Shown: positions 8,563-16,096 of the stretch, piece by piece
Layout of the letters: every line of letters begins with the position of its first letter
Numbering within the stretch: position 1 is the stretch's first letter
Assembly (NCBI GenBank): GCA_910578115.1
Contig: CAJTPO010000011.1
Location: forward strand, 1-64,000
Reading direction: 5' to 3'
Source: an uncultured Lachnospiraceae bacterium
GTDB taxonomy: Bacteria; Bacillota; Clostridia; Lachnospirales; Lachnospiraceae
DNA: 64,000 nt
Notes under the pieces: model-generated
What the model was told of the DNA's origin: nothing
Database searches by the model: none
Seen by the model: only the letters and a program-made list of their open reading frames with translations
Position numbers and translations under genes: made by a program

Positions 8563-9444
8563 TTAATCAGAATTCATGTCAAATGAAATGTTGTTCTGTT
8601 TGAGAAGATTTTCTAAATAATCAATATGGGAAGATAATGTTTTGATTTTGGGCAGATAATAAGCATCCAATTCATCTTTGGATTCCTTTTTTGCGCGGGC
8701 GATCACTTCTTCGGAAGTAGTGCCAAATAAATGAAATAATCCTTCACATACCATAGTGGATTCTCCTTTCGCTTTCAGATTGGCGGTGGTTAACTGATTC
8801 AAATATTTTGTATAAATATCCTGTTCTTTATGGGCGGCATAATCGTGAGAAAGACGGTTGATCAGTTCAATATCCTGCAGGTTATCGGTCAGGCAGCGCA
8901 GATAAAGATTTTCTTCCGGCGGCAGTTCGTATGTAACGATAAGTTGAATCATAAATGTTTCTTTATTGATATGATATATCCCCGGAGAGATTTTTTCAAC
9001 AGTTAAATGACGATCTTTGCATAAATGTTTTGTCAGCTTGCGGGGATAGCGAAAAGCAAGGAAAGTGATGCTGATATCCAGCGAGGTGTATTGTGTTGTT
9101 CCGCCGGCCTGGTCGATGAAGAGTCCTGCGTAACCGATGGTCTTATAGTATGAACCGATTGTTATGGAAGAATGGATTCCTTTGATTTCGAACAGGTTGT
9201 AGCTTGTGAAAATACGGGCGATATTTTTGGGGATTGCCTGTTGTGATAGTTTTTTGATCACCAACAGGTCAATACGGTAGCTGTTTTTACCAAGGATAAA
9301 TTCCGGTTGGAAATCAAGAAGGTCAGCATAATCCCGCAGTTCGATCTGCACAGCACAGACAGCGGCCTCGTGCCAGTTAACATAGTGCTTTGGAACAGTA
9401 GAGTTTGTAGAAGAAGATGGAAAAAAAACGTGTGTTTGCGTCAT
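8563..9444 (-). CDS. PD-(D/E)XK nuclease-like protein (Rpn/transposase-associated type)
   Basis: A 293-residue protein whose N-terminal half shows the spacing of a PD-(D/E)XK nuclease core: Asp59 in YRIDLLVIKK, then Glu86-x-Lys88 in NLFEIKG. A short coiled-coil-like tail ends the protein (KIKTLSSHIDYLENLLKQN). Proteins of this kind are common, multi-copy and poorly understood in Lachnospiraceae and are often grouped with Rpn/PDDEXK-type transposase relatives; that grouping is from memory, not from a search. The gene is AT-rich compared with its neighbours, stands alone on the minus strand and lies between two 60-bp repeats, which suggests acquisition. AGGAAAGG precedes the ATG. The function may be DNA cleavage, but this is unproven. 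Confidence 0.6.
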   Translation of the reverse strand: MTQTHVFFPSSSTNSTVPKHYVNWHEAAVCAVQIELRDYADLLDFQPEFILGKNSYRIDLLVIKKLSQQAIPKNIARIFTSYNLFEIKGIHSSITIGSYYKTIGYAGLFIDQAGGTTQYTSLDISITFLAFRYPRKLTKHLCKDRHLTVEKISPGIYHINKETFMIQLIVTYELPPEENLYLRCLTDNLQDIELINRLSHDYAAHKEQDIYTKYLNQLTTANLKAKGESTMVCEGLFHLFGTTSEEVIARAKKESKDELDAYYLPKIKTLSSHIDYLENLLKQNNISFDMNSD

Positions 9445-9825
9445 GGATATGCCTTTCCTGGGACGGGCGTCAGAGAGCTGCCCGAGAATATCAGATCAAC
9501 AAGAAGCGTAACAGATGTAACATAGACGATACACTACATATATCATACAAATAAGATCCCTGCAAACATAATTTGATGCAGAGCATGTAGAAAATTTTTG
9601 CAGATAATATAAAAAATAAGGTGTGTGTAACAAAATATAGTGAGTTCGTACAATTTATAACTCATTACATACAGGATATTGTGTTGTGCATATTCATAAA
9701 TACTGGGAAACAGATAAAGACAAAACAAAAACAATAAACAGCAGGACGGAACAGGAAGCTTTGCAACGGGTATCCTGTCGGGCATTAGAAGTTCCAGACG
9801 GGAAGCGCAGGATTAAGCGGGCAAT

Positions 9826-9885
9826 CTGTACATAAAATGGAGGGTAAGATTGGATAACCCGCCTGATTTTGGGCGGGGTATCCGT
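9826..9885 (+). repeat. 60-bp repeat, copy 2, with hairpin
   Basis: Copy 2 of the unit at 8387-8446, 90 percent identical. Its hairpin keeps the GCC..GGC core but has one A-G mismatch at the stem base, so it is a slightly weakened version. No gene reads into it from the left, which suggests it marks the edge of a duplication or insertion and is not a working terminator. Confidence 0.85.
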
Positions 9886-9965
9886 CTGCCTCTTTGTCAA
9901 AATGCATAATAATGAAAAGAACCGTTCAAAACATTTTCAAAAATACTGAAAATGCTCAAAAATAA

Positions 9966-9994
9966 TTGCCATACACCGCAAAATACAGTATGAT
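9966..9994 (+). promoter_or_regulatory. SigmaA-type promoter of the hybrid kinase gene
   Basis: TTGCCA (9966-9971), a 17-bp spacer and TATGAT (9989-9994), 65 bp before the chosen start. Confidence 0.75.
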
Positions 9995-10058
9995 ATTAGA
10001 ATGAGTGAAAAACCATAATTTGTGTGTTAATACCGGAATCGTTAAGGAGGAAAGAGAA

Positions 10059-13000
10059 ATGTACCATTGTCATGTTCATTTTCACTTAGTGGGCATTCGA
10101 CAGGATGTATTTGCGGTCATCGAAGAGATGTCTCCACTGCCATGTTTTACGCATGAATTTACGAAGAGTGAAAGGGCCGGGGATGCATCGACAGGCGGAG
10201 CGGATGTGATCCTGGCGGACCTGCGGGACATGGATGTGCGGGAGACAGTGTGTGCGCTGACTGCAGACAGGGGGGAGGATACAGAGCTCATTCTGCTTGC
10301 TGAGAGAGAGCAGATTCCGCTTTTAACCAGGATGCTGGACGGAGTGAAGGATATCTGGACACTGCCGATGTCCGAGGAGGAGATCCGGTTTCATTTCCTG
10401 AGATGGCAGCAGGCTTACAAGACGAGTAAAGATTACTGGCAGACCAGTCATTTTCTGGAGGCTACGATCAATAATGTTCCGAACCTCATCTGGTACAAGG
10501 ACAAAGACGGTGTGCATGAGAAGGTAAACGACAGCTTCTGCAGGACGGTGGGCAAGACGAAGCAGAAGGTGGAAGGCCAGCGGCACGCCTATATCTGGGA
10601 TGTGGAGGAGGACGATCCTGCCTGTATCGAGTCGGAACGTCAGGTCATGGAGAAGGAACAGACTTTTGTCTCCGAAGAGCGCGTGAAGGCCGGAGACAGT
10701 CTCAGGCTGCTTACGACTTACAAGTCTCCACTGTATGATATCGACGGAAGTGTAATGGGCACTGTGGGCGTGGCCATCGACGTGACACAGGAACGGGCTT
10801 ACGAGCAGGAGATCATACAGAAGAACCGCACACTGGAGACGATCTTTAACAATATCGAGTGCGGTGTTATGTACCACAGTGTGGACGGATCCAAGATCAT
10901 CAGCGTGAATCAGGCGGCGCTGGATATTCTGGGATATGACTCCATGGATGAGATGGCGGAGAACGGATTTGACATGATCGCATCTTCCGTTATGGAGGAA
11001 GACAGGGAAGAACTTCTGGAGAACATCCGCAGACTGCAGGAAGAAGGAGACAGCGTCAGCGTGGAATACCGTGTGCGCCGTAAGGACGGTGCGATCCGGT
11101 ATGTGATGGGGAACGTAAAGCTGATGCGGGAGAATGATGAACTGCGGTATCAGCGGTTTGTTTTGGACTGCACGGACAGGAAGCTGCAGGAGGAAGAGAA
11201 TGAGCGGCAGCAGATGGAGCTTGTGCAGGCGCTGAGTATAGACTATAAGGTGGTCTGCTTTTTTGATCTGGAGACAGGGATCGGGAAGCCGCTGCGTGTG
11301 GAGGAAGCAAGCCAGCAGTTCAGAGAGTCTTTTGCAAAAGAACTTTCTTATGAAAAGAGCATGGATTTCTATATAGAGAAGTATGTATGTGAGGAAGACC
11401 GTGAGATGGTGCGGCAGGCAACTTCCAGGGAAGAGATAGAGAAGGGGCTGTCCGAAGGGAAACAGTACCATGTGAATTTCCGCACAATAAGAAGAGGACA
11501 GCCGGAGTATTATCAGATGAAGATCGTGCGTGCCGGGATCCGCAACGGGCGCGGCAGTATCGTCCTGGGTATCCGCAGCGTGGATAAGGAGATCCGCAGT
11601 GAGATGGAACAGAGAGGTCTCTTGAAGGATGCGCTGATGCAGGCCAACAGGGCCAGTAAGGCCAAGAGTGTATTCCTCTCCAATATGTCTCACGACATCC
11701 GGACGCCGATGAATGCGATCGTAGGCTTCACTTCGCTGGCGATGAAGCATATCGATAACAGGGAGCGGATGGAAGAATATCTCAAGAAGATCATGACGTC
11801 GGGGAATCATCTGCTGAGCCTGATCAATGACGTTCTGGATATGAGCCGCATCGAGAGCGGTAAGATCCGGCTTGACGAGAAGGCGTGCAGCCTGCCGGAG
11901 ATCCTGCACAGTATCTGCAATATCGTGCAGGCGGATGTACATGCGAAGCAGCTGGAGTTACATATCGATACACTGGATATACGGAACGAGGATATTTACT
12001 GTGATAAGCTGCGTCTGAACCAGGTGCTGCTCAATCTGCTCGGCAATGCGGTCAAGTATACCGGTGCGGGCGGTGCGATCAACATGCGGATCACGGAGAA
12101 GGCCGGCGCGCCGGATGGTTTTGCCCAGTACGAGTTTTCCATTAAGGATAACGGCGTGGGCATGAGCGATGAATTCGTGGAGCATATCTTCGAACCTTTT
12201 GAGCGGGAGAAGAATTCTACGACCAGCGGGATCCAGGGCACCGGGCTGGGCATGGCCATCACCAAGAACATCGTGGACATGATGAATGGTACCATCGAAG
12301 TGGAAAGTGAGCTGGGCGTTGGATCTACCTTTACGGTTTCTTTCGTCTTCCGGACCAGAAAGGATGAGAAGGAAGAGCAGGCGATACCGGAGTTGAAGAA
12401 CTGCAGGGCACTGGTGGTGGACGATGATTTCAACACCTGCGACAGTGTTTCCTATATGCTGGGGCAGATCGGCCTGCGGGCAGAGTGGACGCTGTCCGGC
12501 AAGGAGGCGGTACTGCGGACCAAGCAGGCCAGCATGCGAAAGGACGGGTATCTTGTCTATATCATTGACTGGCTGCTGCCGGATATGAACGGTATCGAGG
12601 TGACCAGAAGGGTAAGACAGGTGATGGGGGACAATGTCCCGGTCATCGTCCTGACGGCATATGACTGGTCGGAGATCGAGGAAGAGGCCAAGGAAGCAGG
12701 GGTTACGGCTTTCTGCAGCAAGCCGCTGTTCATGTCTGAGCTGCGTAAATGTCTGCGCACCGTTATCGGTGCGGAGGAGCAGGTTGAGGAAGAGAAGGAT
12801 GGCGGGGCGGTACAGTTTAAGGCGGGACGTATTCTGCTTGCCGAGGACAATGAGCTGAATCAGGAGATCGCAGTGGAGATTCTTGGCGGCGCCGGCTTTA
12901 CGACGGAAGTTGCAGAGAATGGAAAGGTTGCCGTGGAGATGCTGCAGAGATCAGATCCCGGTTATTATCAGCTGGTTCTGATGGATGTGCAGATGCCTGT

Positions 13001-13214
13001 GATGAGCGGGTATGAGGCAGTCAGGGAGATACGGCAGCTGGAGAACCAGAGACTGGCAGGCATCCCGGTAATCGCCATGACGGCCAACGCTTTTGAGGAA
13101 GATAAGCAGGAGGCGCTGCGCAATGGCATGGACGGTCATATCGCGAAACCGATCAATATAGAGCTTTTGTTCACAACATTGAATAAGGTTTTAGCCAGAG
13201 CGAAGTGTGGATAA
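10059..13214 (+). CDS. Hybrid sensor histidine kinase with two receiver domains
   Basis: Soluble signalling kinase of 1051 residues with no membrane segment. An N-terminal receiver-like region of about 110 residues is followed by PAS-type sensor domains up to about residue 510 (for example NNVPNLIWYKDKDG and IFNNIECGVMYHS). The dimerisation/phosphoacceptor helix carries His545 in MSHDIRTPMNA, and an ATPase domain (GTGLGMAI) follows. Two receivers complete it, with phosphorylatable Asp837 (IIDWLLPDMNG) and Asp976 (LMDVQMPVMSG). ATG 10059 follows AAGGAGG at 10044-10050. It has no Hpt domain, but a stand-alone Hpt gene lies 1.4 kb downstream. No DNA-binding output domain is present, so the output is probably protein-protein or through another regulator. 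Confidence 0.92.
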   Translation: MYHCHVHFHLVGIRQDVFAVIEEMSPLPCFTHEFTKSERAGDASTGGADVILADLRDMDVRETVCALTADRGEDTELILLAEREQIPLLTRMLDGVKDIWTLPMSEEEIRFHFLRWQQAYKTSKDYWQTSHFLEATINNVPNLIWYKDKDGVHEKVNDSFCRTVGKTKQKVEGQRHAYIWDVEEDDPACIESERQVMEKEQTFVSEERVKAGDSLRLLTTYKSPLYDIDGSVMGTVGVAIDVTQERAYEQEIIQKNRTLETIFNNIECGVMYHSVDGSKIISVNQAALDILGYDSMDEMAENGFDMIASSVMEEDREELLENIRRLQEEGDSVSVEYRVRRKDGAIRYVMGNVKLMRENDELRYQRFVLDCTDRKLQEEENERQQMELVQALSIDYKVVCFFDLETGIGKPLRVEEASQQFRESFAKELSYEKSMDFYIEKYVCEEDREMVRQATSREEIEKGLSEGKQYHVNFRTIRRGQPEYYQMKIVRAGIRNGRGSIVLGIRSVDKEIRSEMEQRGLLKDALMQANRASKAKSVFLSNMSHDIRTPMNAIVGFTSLAMKHIDNRERMEEYLKKIMTSGNHLLSLINDVLDMSRIESGKIRLDEKACSLPEILHSICNIVQADVHAKQLELHIDTLDIRNEDIYCDKLRLNQVLLNLLGNAVKYTGAGGAINMRITEKAGAPDGFAQYEFSIKDNGVGMSDEFVEHIFEPFEREKNSTTSGIQGTGLGMAITKNIVDMMNGTIEVESELGVGSTFTVSFVFRTRKDEKEEQAIPELKNCRALVVDDDFNTCDSVSYMLGQIGLRAEWTLSGKEAVLRTKQASMRKDGYLVYIIDWLLPDMNGIEVTRRVRQVMGDNVPVIVLTAYDWSEIEEEAKEAGVTAFCSKPLFMSELRKCLRTVIGAEEQVEEEKDGGAVQFKAGRILLAEDNELNQEIAVEILGGAGFTTEVAENGKVAVEMLQRSDPGYYQLVLMDVQMPVMSGYEAVREIRQLENQRLAGIPVIAMTANAFEEDKQEALRNGMDGHIAKPINIELLFTTLNKVLARAKCG

Positions 13215-13290
13215 GGGGATCACTGACGATAGAAATTGTGAGACAGTGTGAACTGTAAAGAGAAGAATACAGAAATCAGAACAGAAGAAA

Positions 13291-13330
13291 GGGAACCGGA
13301 CGTCGGGTGAGACGGCAGGTTCCCTGTTTT
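13291..13330 (+). terminator. Terminator after the hybrid kinase gene
   Basis: GGGAACC (13291-13297) pairs with GGTTCCC (13318-13324), with an inner CGTC/GACG stem, then TGTTTTG. It lies between the kinase and the convergent hemerythrin gene. Confidence 0.75.
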
Positions 13331-13360
13331 GTTTCGGTGATTATGTATCGGTCCTGCACA

Positions 13361-14263
13361 CTACGGTTGGATGAAATCAGAGCATATGGCCACATAGCCC
13401 CGGCTGTCTATGTTGAACAGCAGGCTGCAGGCCGGAGCCTGTTTGTAGAAGATCTTGGCAAACTGGTCGAAGGTCAGCAGATCCGTTTTGTCCAGCTGAT
13501 ATTTCACGTCAACCGGGAAAAACTTGTTGATATAATCGACAAGCTGTACGGAGAGCATCTTCATGGCGTCGATCACGGTCCGATCAATCCGTTTGATATC
13601 CATATCCAGAATGTTATTCAGAGTGAGGATTGCCACGGATTCCTCGCAGACAATATATACCTGCTGTTTCTGTTGGGATTTGTGGCTGTAGGTCAAACGG
13701 TAACAGAGAGGTTTGCCGACTTTAAAGCCTTCTCCGCCGTAATGCTGGCTTATAAGCTGCACCGGAGCGCGGCTCATCGTCTTTAATCCCTGGGTAGCCG
13801 CTTTTATGATGGATTCCATCTTGTCATCGGAAGATTGATGCACCCATTTGTTGGCGTTTCTGCCGGTGATGGCACGGTCTTCGACCATGATATGGCCGGT
13901 AAGCCAGCCGACACAGATACCGATAAAATGCTGAACGGATTCAATGGAATAATTCTGGTCTTCCAGTTCTGTTTCCAAGGCCGGCAGTGTTTTGTCACGA
14001 AGATTATCATGCAGGCTCTTGTGCATGGGCAGTCCGGCGTAAGCGATGGATTTCATATATTCCTCTTCTTCTGCAAAATGTTTGATGGTGTAGCTTTTGA
14101 AATATTTGATCCCTTCTTTGCAGGCGTGCTGCTGTTTCTCCGGATTCTCGGTGAAGGCGATCAGTTTGTTCACGATTGAAAAAAGCTTCTGGTGGGCTTT
14201 GTCGATTTCATCCACACCAAGATTGAAACGATCATTCCACTTGATTTCTGCCATGGGTTCCAT
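13361..14263 (-). CDS. Bacteriohemerythrin with a C-terminal CheX-like domain
   Basis: A 300-residue oxygen-binding protein. All seven di-iron ligands of hemerythrin are in place: His24, His62, Glu66, His81, His85, His124 and Asp129. After a short linker (about 135-150), a second alpha/beta domain fills residues 150-300. Its helix DAMKMLSVQLVDYINKFF recalls the CheC/CheX phosphatase fold, but I do not see a clear catalytic Glu..Asn pair, so that assignment is tentative. Two AAGGAG motifs lie upstream; ATG 14263 is 9 nt after the first, and ATG 14254 is an alternative. It sits divergently beside the Hpt gene and converges on the hybrid kinase, which suggests an oxygen-linked input to that relay. 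Confidence 0.85.
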   Translation of the reverse strand: MEPMAEIKWNDRFNLGVDEIDKAHQKLFSIVNKLIAFTENPEKQQHACKEGIKYFKSYTIKHFAEEEEYMKSIAYAGLPMHKSLHDNLRDKTLPALETELEDQNYSIESVQHFIGICVGWLTGHIMVEDRAITGRNANKWVHQSSDDKMESIIKAATQGLKTMSRAPVQLISQHYGGEGFKVGKPLCYRLTYSHKSQQKQQVYIVCEESVAILTLNNILDMDIKRIDRTVIDAMKMLSVQLVDYINKFFPVDVKYQLDKTDLLTFDQFAKIFYKQAPACSLLFNIDSRGYVAICSDFIQP

Positions 14264-14313
14264 TCTCCTTATCTCCTTATCGATTTTAGAATATACTGTA
14301 AAAAGGTTGCCGG

Positions 14314-14344
14314 GACATAACGGGGAAGCAGACTGTTATGTCAA
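14314..14344 (-). promoter_or_regulatory. Hemerythrin promoter overlapped by an inverted repeat
   Basis: On the minus strand, TTGACA (14339-14344) is followed after 18 bp by TTATGT (14315-14320). GACATAAC (14314-14321) and GTTATGTC (14335-14342) are perfect inverted repeats that cover both promoter elements, a placement suited to repression. Confidence 0.55.
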
Positions 14345-14433
14345 AACAATGTGTACGGCAACACCATGATTTTAACATAATGCCGGAGATTTCTCAATGG
14401 AGAAAGTTGAGAAAATAATCTTTCAGAAAACAC

Positions 14434-14462
14434 TTGCCATTTGTGCAAAAACAACGTAATCT
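14434..14462 (+). promoter_or_regulatory. Promoter of the Hpt gene
   Basis: TTGCCA (14434-14439), a 17-bp spacer and TAATCT (14457-14462). Confidence 0.55.
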
Positions 14463-14577
14463 AAATATGGAAGTTTCTATTCACAAAAGGTGTATTCCGC
14501 AGGAGGAAGGTCCAGGCAGTGTGTAGAAGAAGTTTTTATTAGAATATAAAGAAAAGACAGGATAAGGGGACAAGGCA

Positions 14578-14925
14578 ATGAAAGAAAAATTACAGACGGT
14601 CGGTGTGAAGTATGATGAGGTGCTGAAACGCTTCATGGGAAAAGAAGACTTTTATTTAAGAATGTTGAAGAAATTTCTGGATGACAGGAATTATGAAGGC
14701 TTGAAAGCGTCAGTGGAAGAGAAACGCTGGGCGGATGCCTTTACGTATGCCCATACAGTGAAAGGTTTGTGCGGCAATCTTGGTTTGGACGGCATTCTGG
14801 AATATGCGGTTCCGTTGACGGATGAAGTGCGGTCAGAGCCTTACGATGAGGAGAAGATCGCGGAATACATGGGACAGGTGACGAGAATGTATGAGGAGAC
14901 GCGTGAAGTGATCCTGTCTTTATAG
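14578..14925 (+). CDS. Stand-alone histidine phosphotransfer (Hpt) protein
   Basis: A 115-residue four-helix protein that shuttles phosphate between receiver domains. The Hpt signature AHTVKGLCGNLG is present with the phosphorylatable His59 and the conserved Lys-Gly after it. The length equals a single Hpt domain, with nothing attached. The hybrid kinase upstream ends in two receivers and lacks its own Hpt, so this protein is its most likely partner, probably taking phosphate from Asp976 to a receiver elsewhere. It has its own promoter and a terminator at 14953, so it is monocistronic. Confidence 0.88.
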   Translation: MKEKLQTVGVKYDEVLKRFMGKEDFYLRMLKKFLDDRNYEGLKASVEEKRWADAFTYAHTVKGLCGNLGLDGILEYAVPLTDEVRSEPYDEEKIAEYMGQVTRMYEETREVILSL

Positions 14926-14952
14926 GAAGGTGTGCATTGGCATTTATGGAGA

Positions 14953-14976
14953 GCAGGTCCGCTGGGCCTGCTTTTC
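14953..14976 (+). terminator. Terminator after the Hpt gene
   Basis: GCAGGTCC pairs with GGGCCTGC (one G-T pair) around GCT, followed by TTTT. A second hairpin, CGAGTTCGC with GCGAATCTCG (one bulge), lies at 15007-15028 between this terminator and the next gene. Confidence 0.8.
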
Positions 14977-15108
14977 GTTCTGGTATAGGAAATTTCTCCG
15001 CTGATACGAGTTCGCAAAGCGAATCTCGCATACGGGCGTTGCTCGTTTTGTTTGATGTATAACGGACGAAAGCTGTGCATGCGTGAAGAGAAAGGATGAC
15101 GGGACAGG

Positions 15109-15864
15109 ATGGGGAAGAGGATGATAAGTTTATTGTGTATTTTAGCAGCGGCGTTTTGTTTTGCCTACTGCGCGGTGGTGTTTATGATCAGATCCGGCAG
15201 CAGGTTTTATCTTGTGTGGGCGGCAGGAGGAATCTGTCTGGCGGGGCTGTCCTGCCTGCTGCACTTCGGATTATGGGACAGGGCTCCGCTTCTGCTGCGG
15301 AGGAGTTTCTGTCTGCTTGCTGCTGTGGGAGCCGTGCTGTTCGTGATCGTGGAAGGCTGCATCATCAGCCACTACCGGGACAGGGGAAGGGAGAATCTGG
15401 ACTATATTATTGTTTTGGGGGCGCAGATGAAGGAGAAAGGTCCCAGCGCGGTGCTGCAGTTTCGGCTGGATGCGGCGTATGAATATCTGCTGAGCAATGA
15501 GGATACGATCTGTATTGTATCCGGCGGACAGGGCAGGAATGAACCCTGCAGCGAGGCGGAAGGGATGTATGCGTATCTTACAAAGAAGGGAATCCCGGCG
15601 GAAAGGATCCTTATGGAAGACCGGTCCACGGATACTTCGGAGAATATCGCCTACAGTGCGGAACTGATCGGACGCACGGACATCAGTGTGGGGATCGTCA
15701 CCAATAACTTTCATGTGTTCCGGGGTATCCATCTGGCGAAAGCGGCAGGATTTCAGGAGGTGTGCGGCATCGCGGCGCGCTCCAACGTATATTTTCAGCT
15801 GAATAATATGGTGCGGGAGTTTTTCGGTATCCTGAAGGATTTTGCATTCGGGAATTTTTTCTAA
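15109..15864 (+). CDS. YdcF/SanA-like (DUF218) membrane protein
   Basis: A 251-residue protein with three hydrophobic N-terminal segments (about residues 5-27, 35-52 and 65-85), then a DUF218 domain (about 97-235) that begins LDYIIVLGAQMKEKGPS and contains VSGGQG. In the YdcF/ElyC/SanA family this domain is linked to envelope and peptidoglycan functions, but the reaction is not settled. The start could be ATG 15109 or ATG 15121; the second is preceded too closely by GAAGAGG. No terminator separates it from the next gene, which has its own promoter. Confidence 0.78.
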   Translation: MGKRMISLLCILAAAFCFAYCAVVFMIRSGSRFYLVWAAGGICLAGLSCLLHFGLWDRAPLLLRRSFCLLAAVGAVLFVIVEGCIISHYRDRGRENLDYIIVLGAQMKEKGPSAVLQFRLDAAYEYLLSNEDTICIVSGGQGRNEPCSEAEGMYAYLTKKGIPAERILMEDRSTDTSENIAYSAELIGRTDISVGIVTNNFHVFRGIHLAKAAGFQEVCGIAARSNVYFQLNNMVREFFGILKDFAFGNFF

Positions 15865-15881
15865 AATTTTTTTCGGTTCGA

Positions 15882-15910
15882 TTGGATTTACGATCGGGGT
15901 ATGGTATGAT
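15882..15910 (+). promoter_or_regulatory. Promoter of the TPR lipoprotein gene
   Basis: TTGGAT (15882-15887), a 17-bp spacer and TATGAT (15905-15910). The transcript would carry a leader of about 180 nt. Confidence 0.65.
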
Positions 15911-15947
15911 ATTGTAGCGGTGGAGAGAGCTGCCAGGAGGAACAGGA

Positions 15948-16016
15948 ATGAGATATCCCGCTGCGCCGGGATATCGAAACGTTCTGCACGGGAAGACTCA
16001 GGCCGCAGGGATTTGA
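15948..16016 (+). other. Possible leader ORF with internal hairpin
   Basis: A 22-codon frame (MRYPAAPGYRN..., stop 16014-16016) starts 9 nt after AGGAGG. Directly after its ATG, GATATCCCG (15952-15960) and CGGGATATC (15967-15975) form a perfect 9-bp hairpin. It could be a translated leader or a decayed start of the downstream gene. Confidence 0.35.
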
Positions 16017-16096
16017 ATGGCAGAAAGGGACATTCATGGCAGTATGTGAGAAAACTGAGAACAGAGAACGGGTTTAAGAAAGCGACGATAGATAAA

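Larger units (their letters stand above)
9445..10058. other. AT-rich intergenic region with repeat copy and promoter
   Basis: This 614-bp gap is markedly AT-rich. It holds the second 60-bp repeat (9826-9885) and the promoter of the histidine-kinase gene (9966-9994). A short frame ending TAA near 9835 reads like the tail of a decayed gene, but I cannot identify it. Confidence 0.6.
14264..14577. other. Divergent promoter region, hemerythrin and Hpt genes
   Basis: This 314-bp gap carries a minus-strand promoter for the hemerythrin gene and a plus-strand promoter for the Hpt gene, plus a perfect 8-bp inverted repeat at 14314-14342. Confidence 0.7.

Noticed and set aside
9640..9836. Short frame with a decayed-gene look before the second 60-bp repeat
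   Set aside because: It has about 50 codons, an AT-rich sequence, no ribosome site and no family resemblance; it is recorded only as a possible remnant.
10323..11942. 539-codon minus-strand frame inside the hybrid kinase gene
   Set aside because: It is antisense to conserved PAS and kinase domains and shows no motif of its own.
15842..16096. ATG 15842 as start of the TPR lipoprotein
   Set aside because: It lies within the preceding gene and before the promoter at 15882, and would place about 120 residues before the signal peptide.
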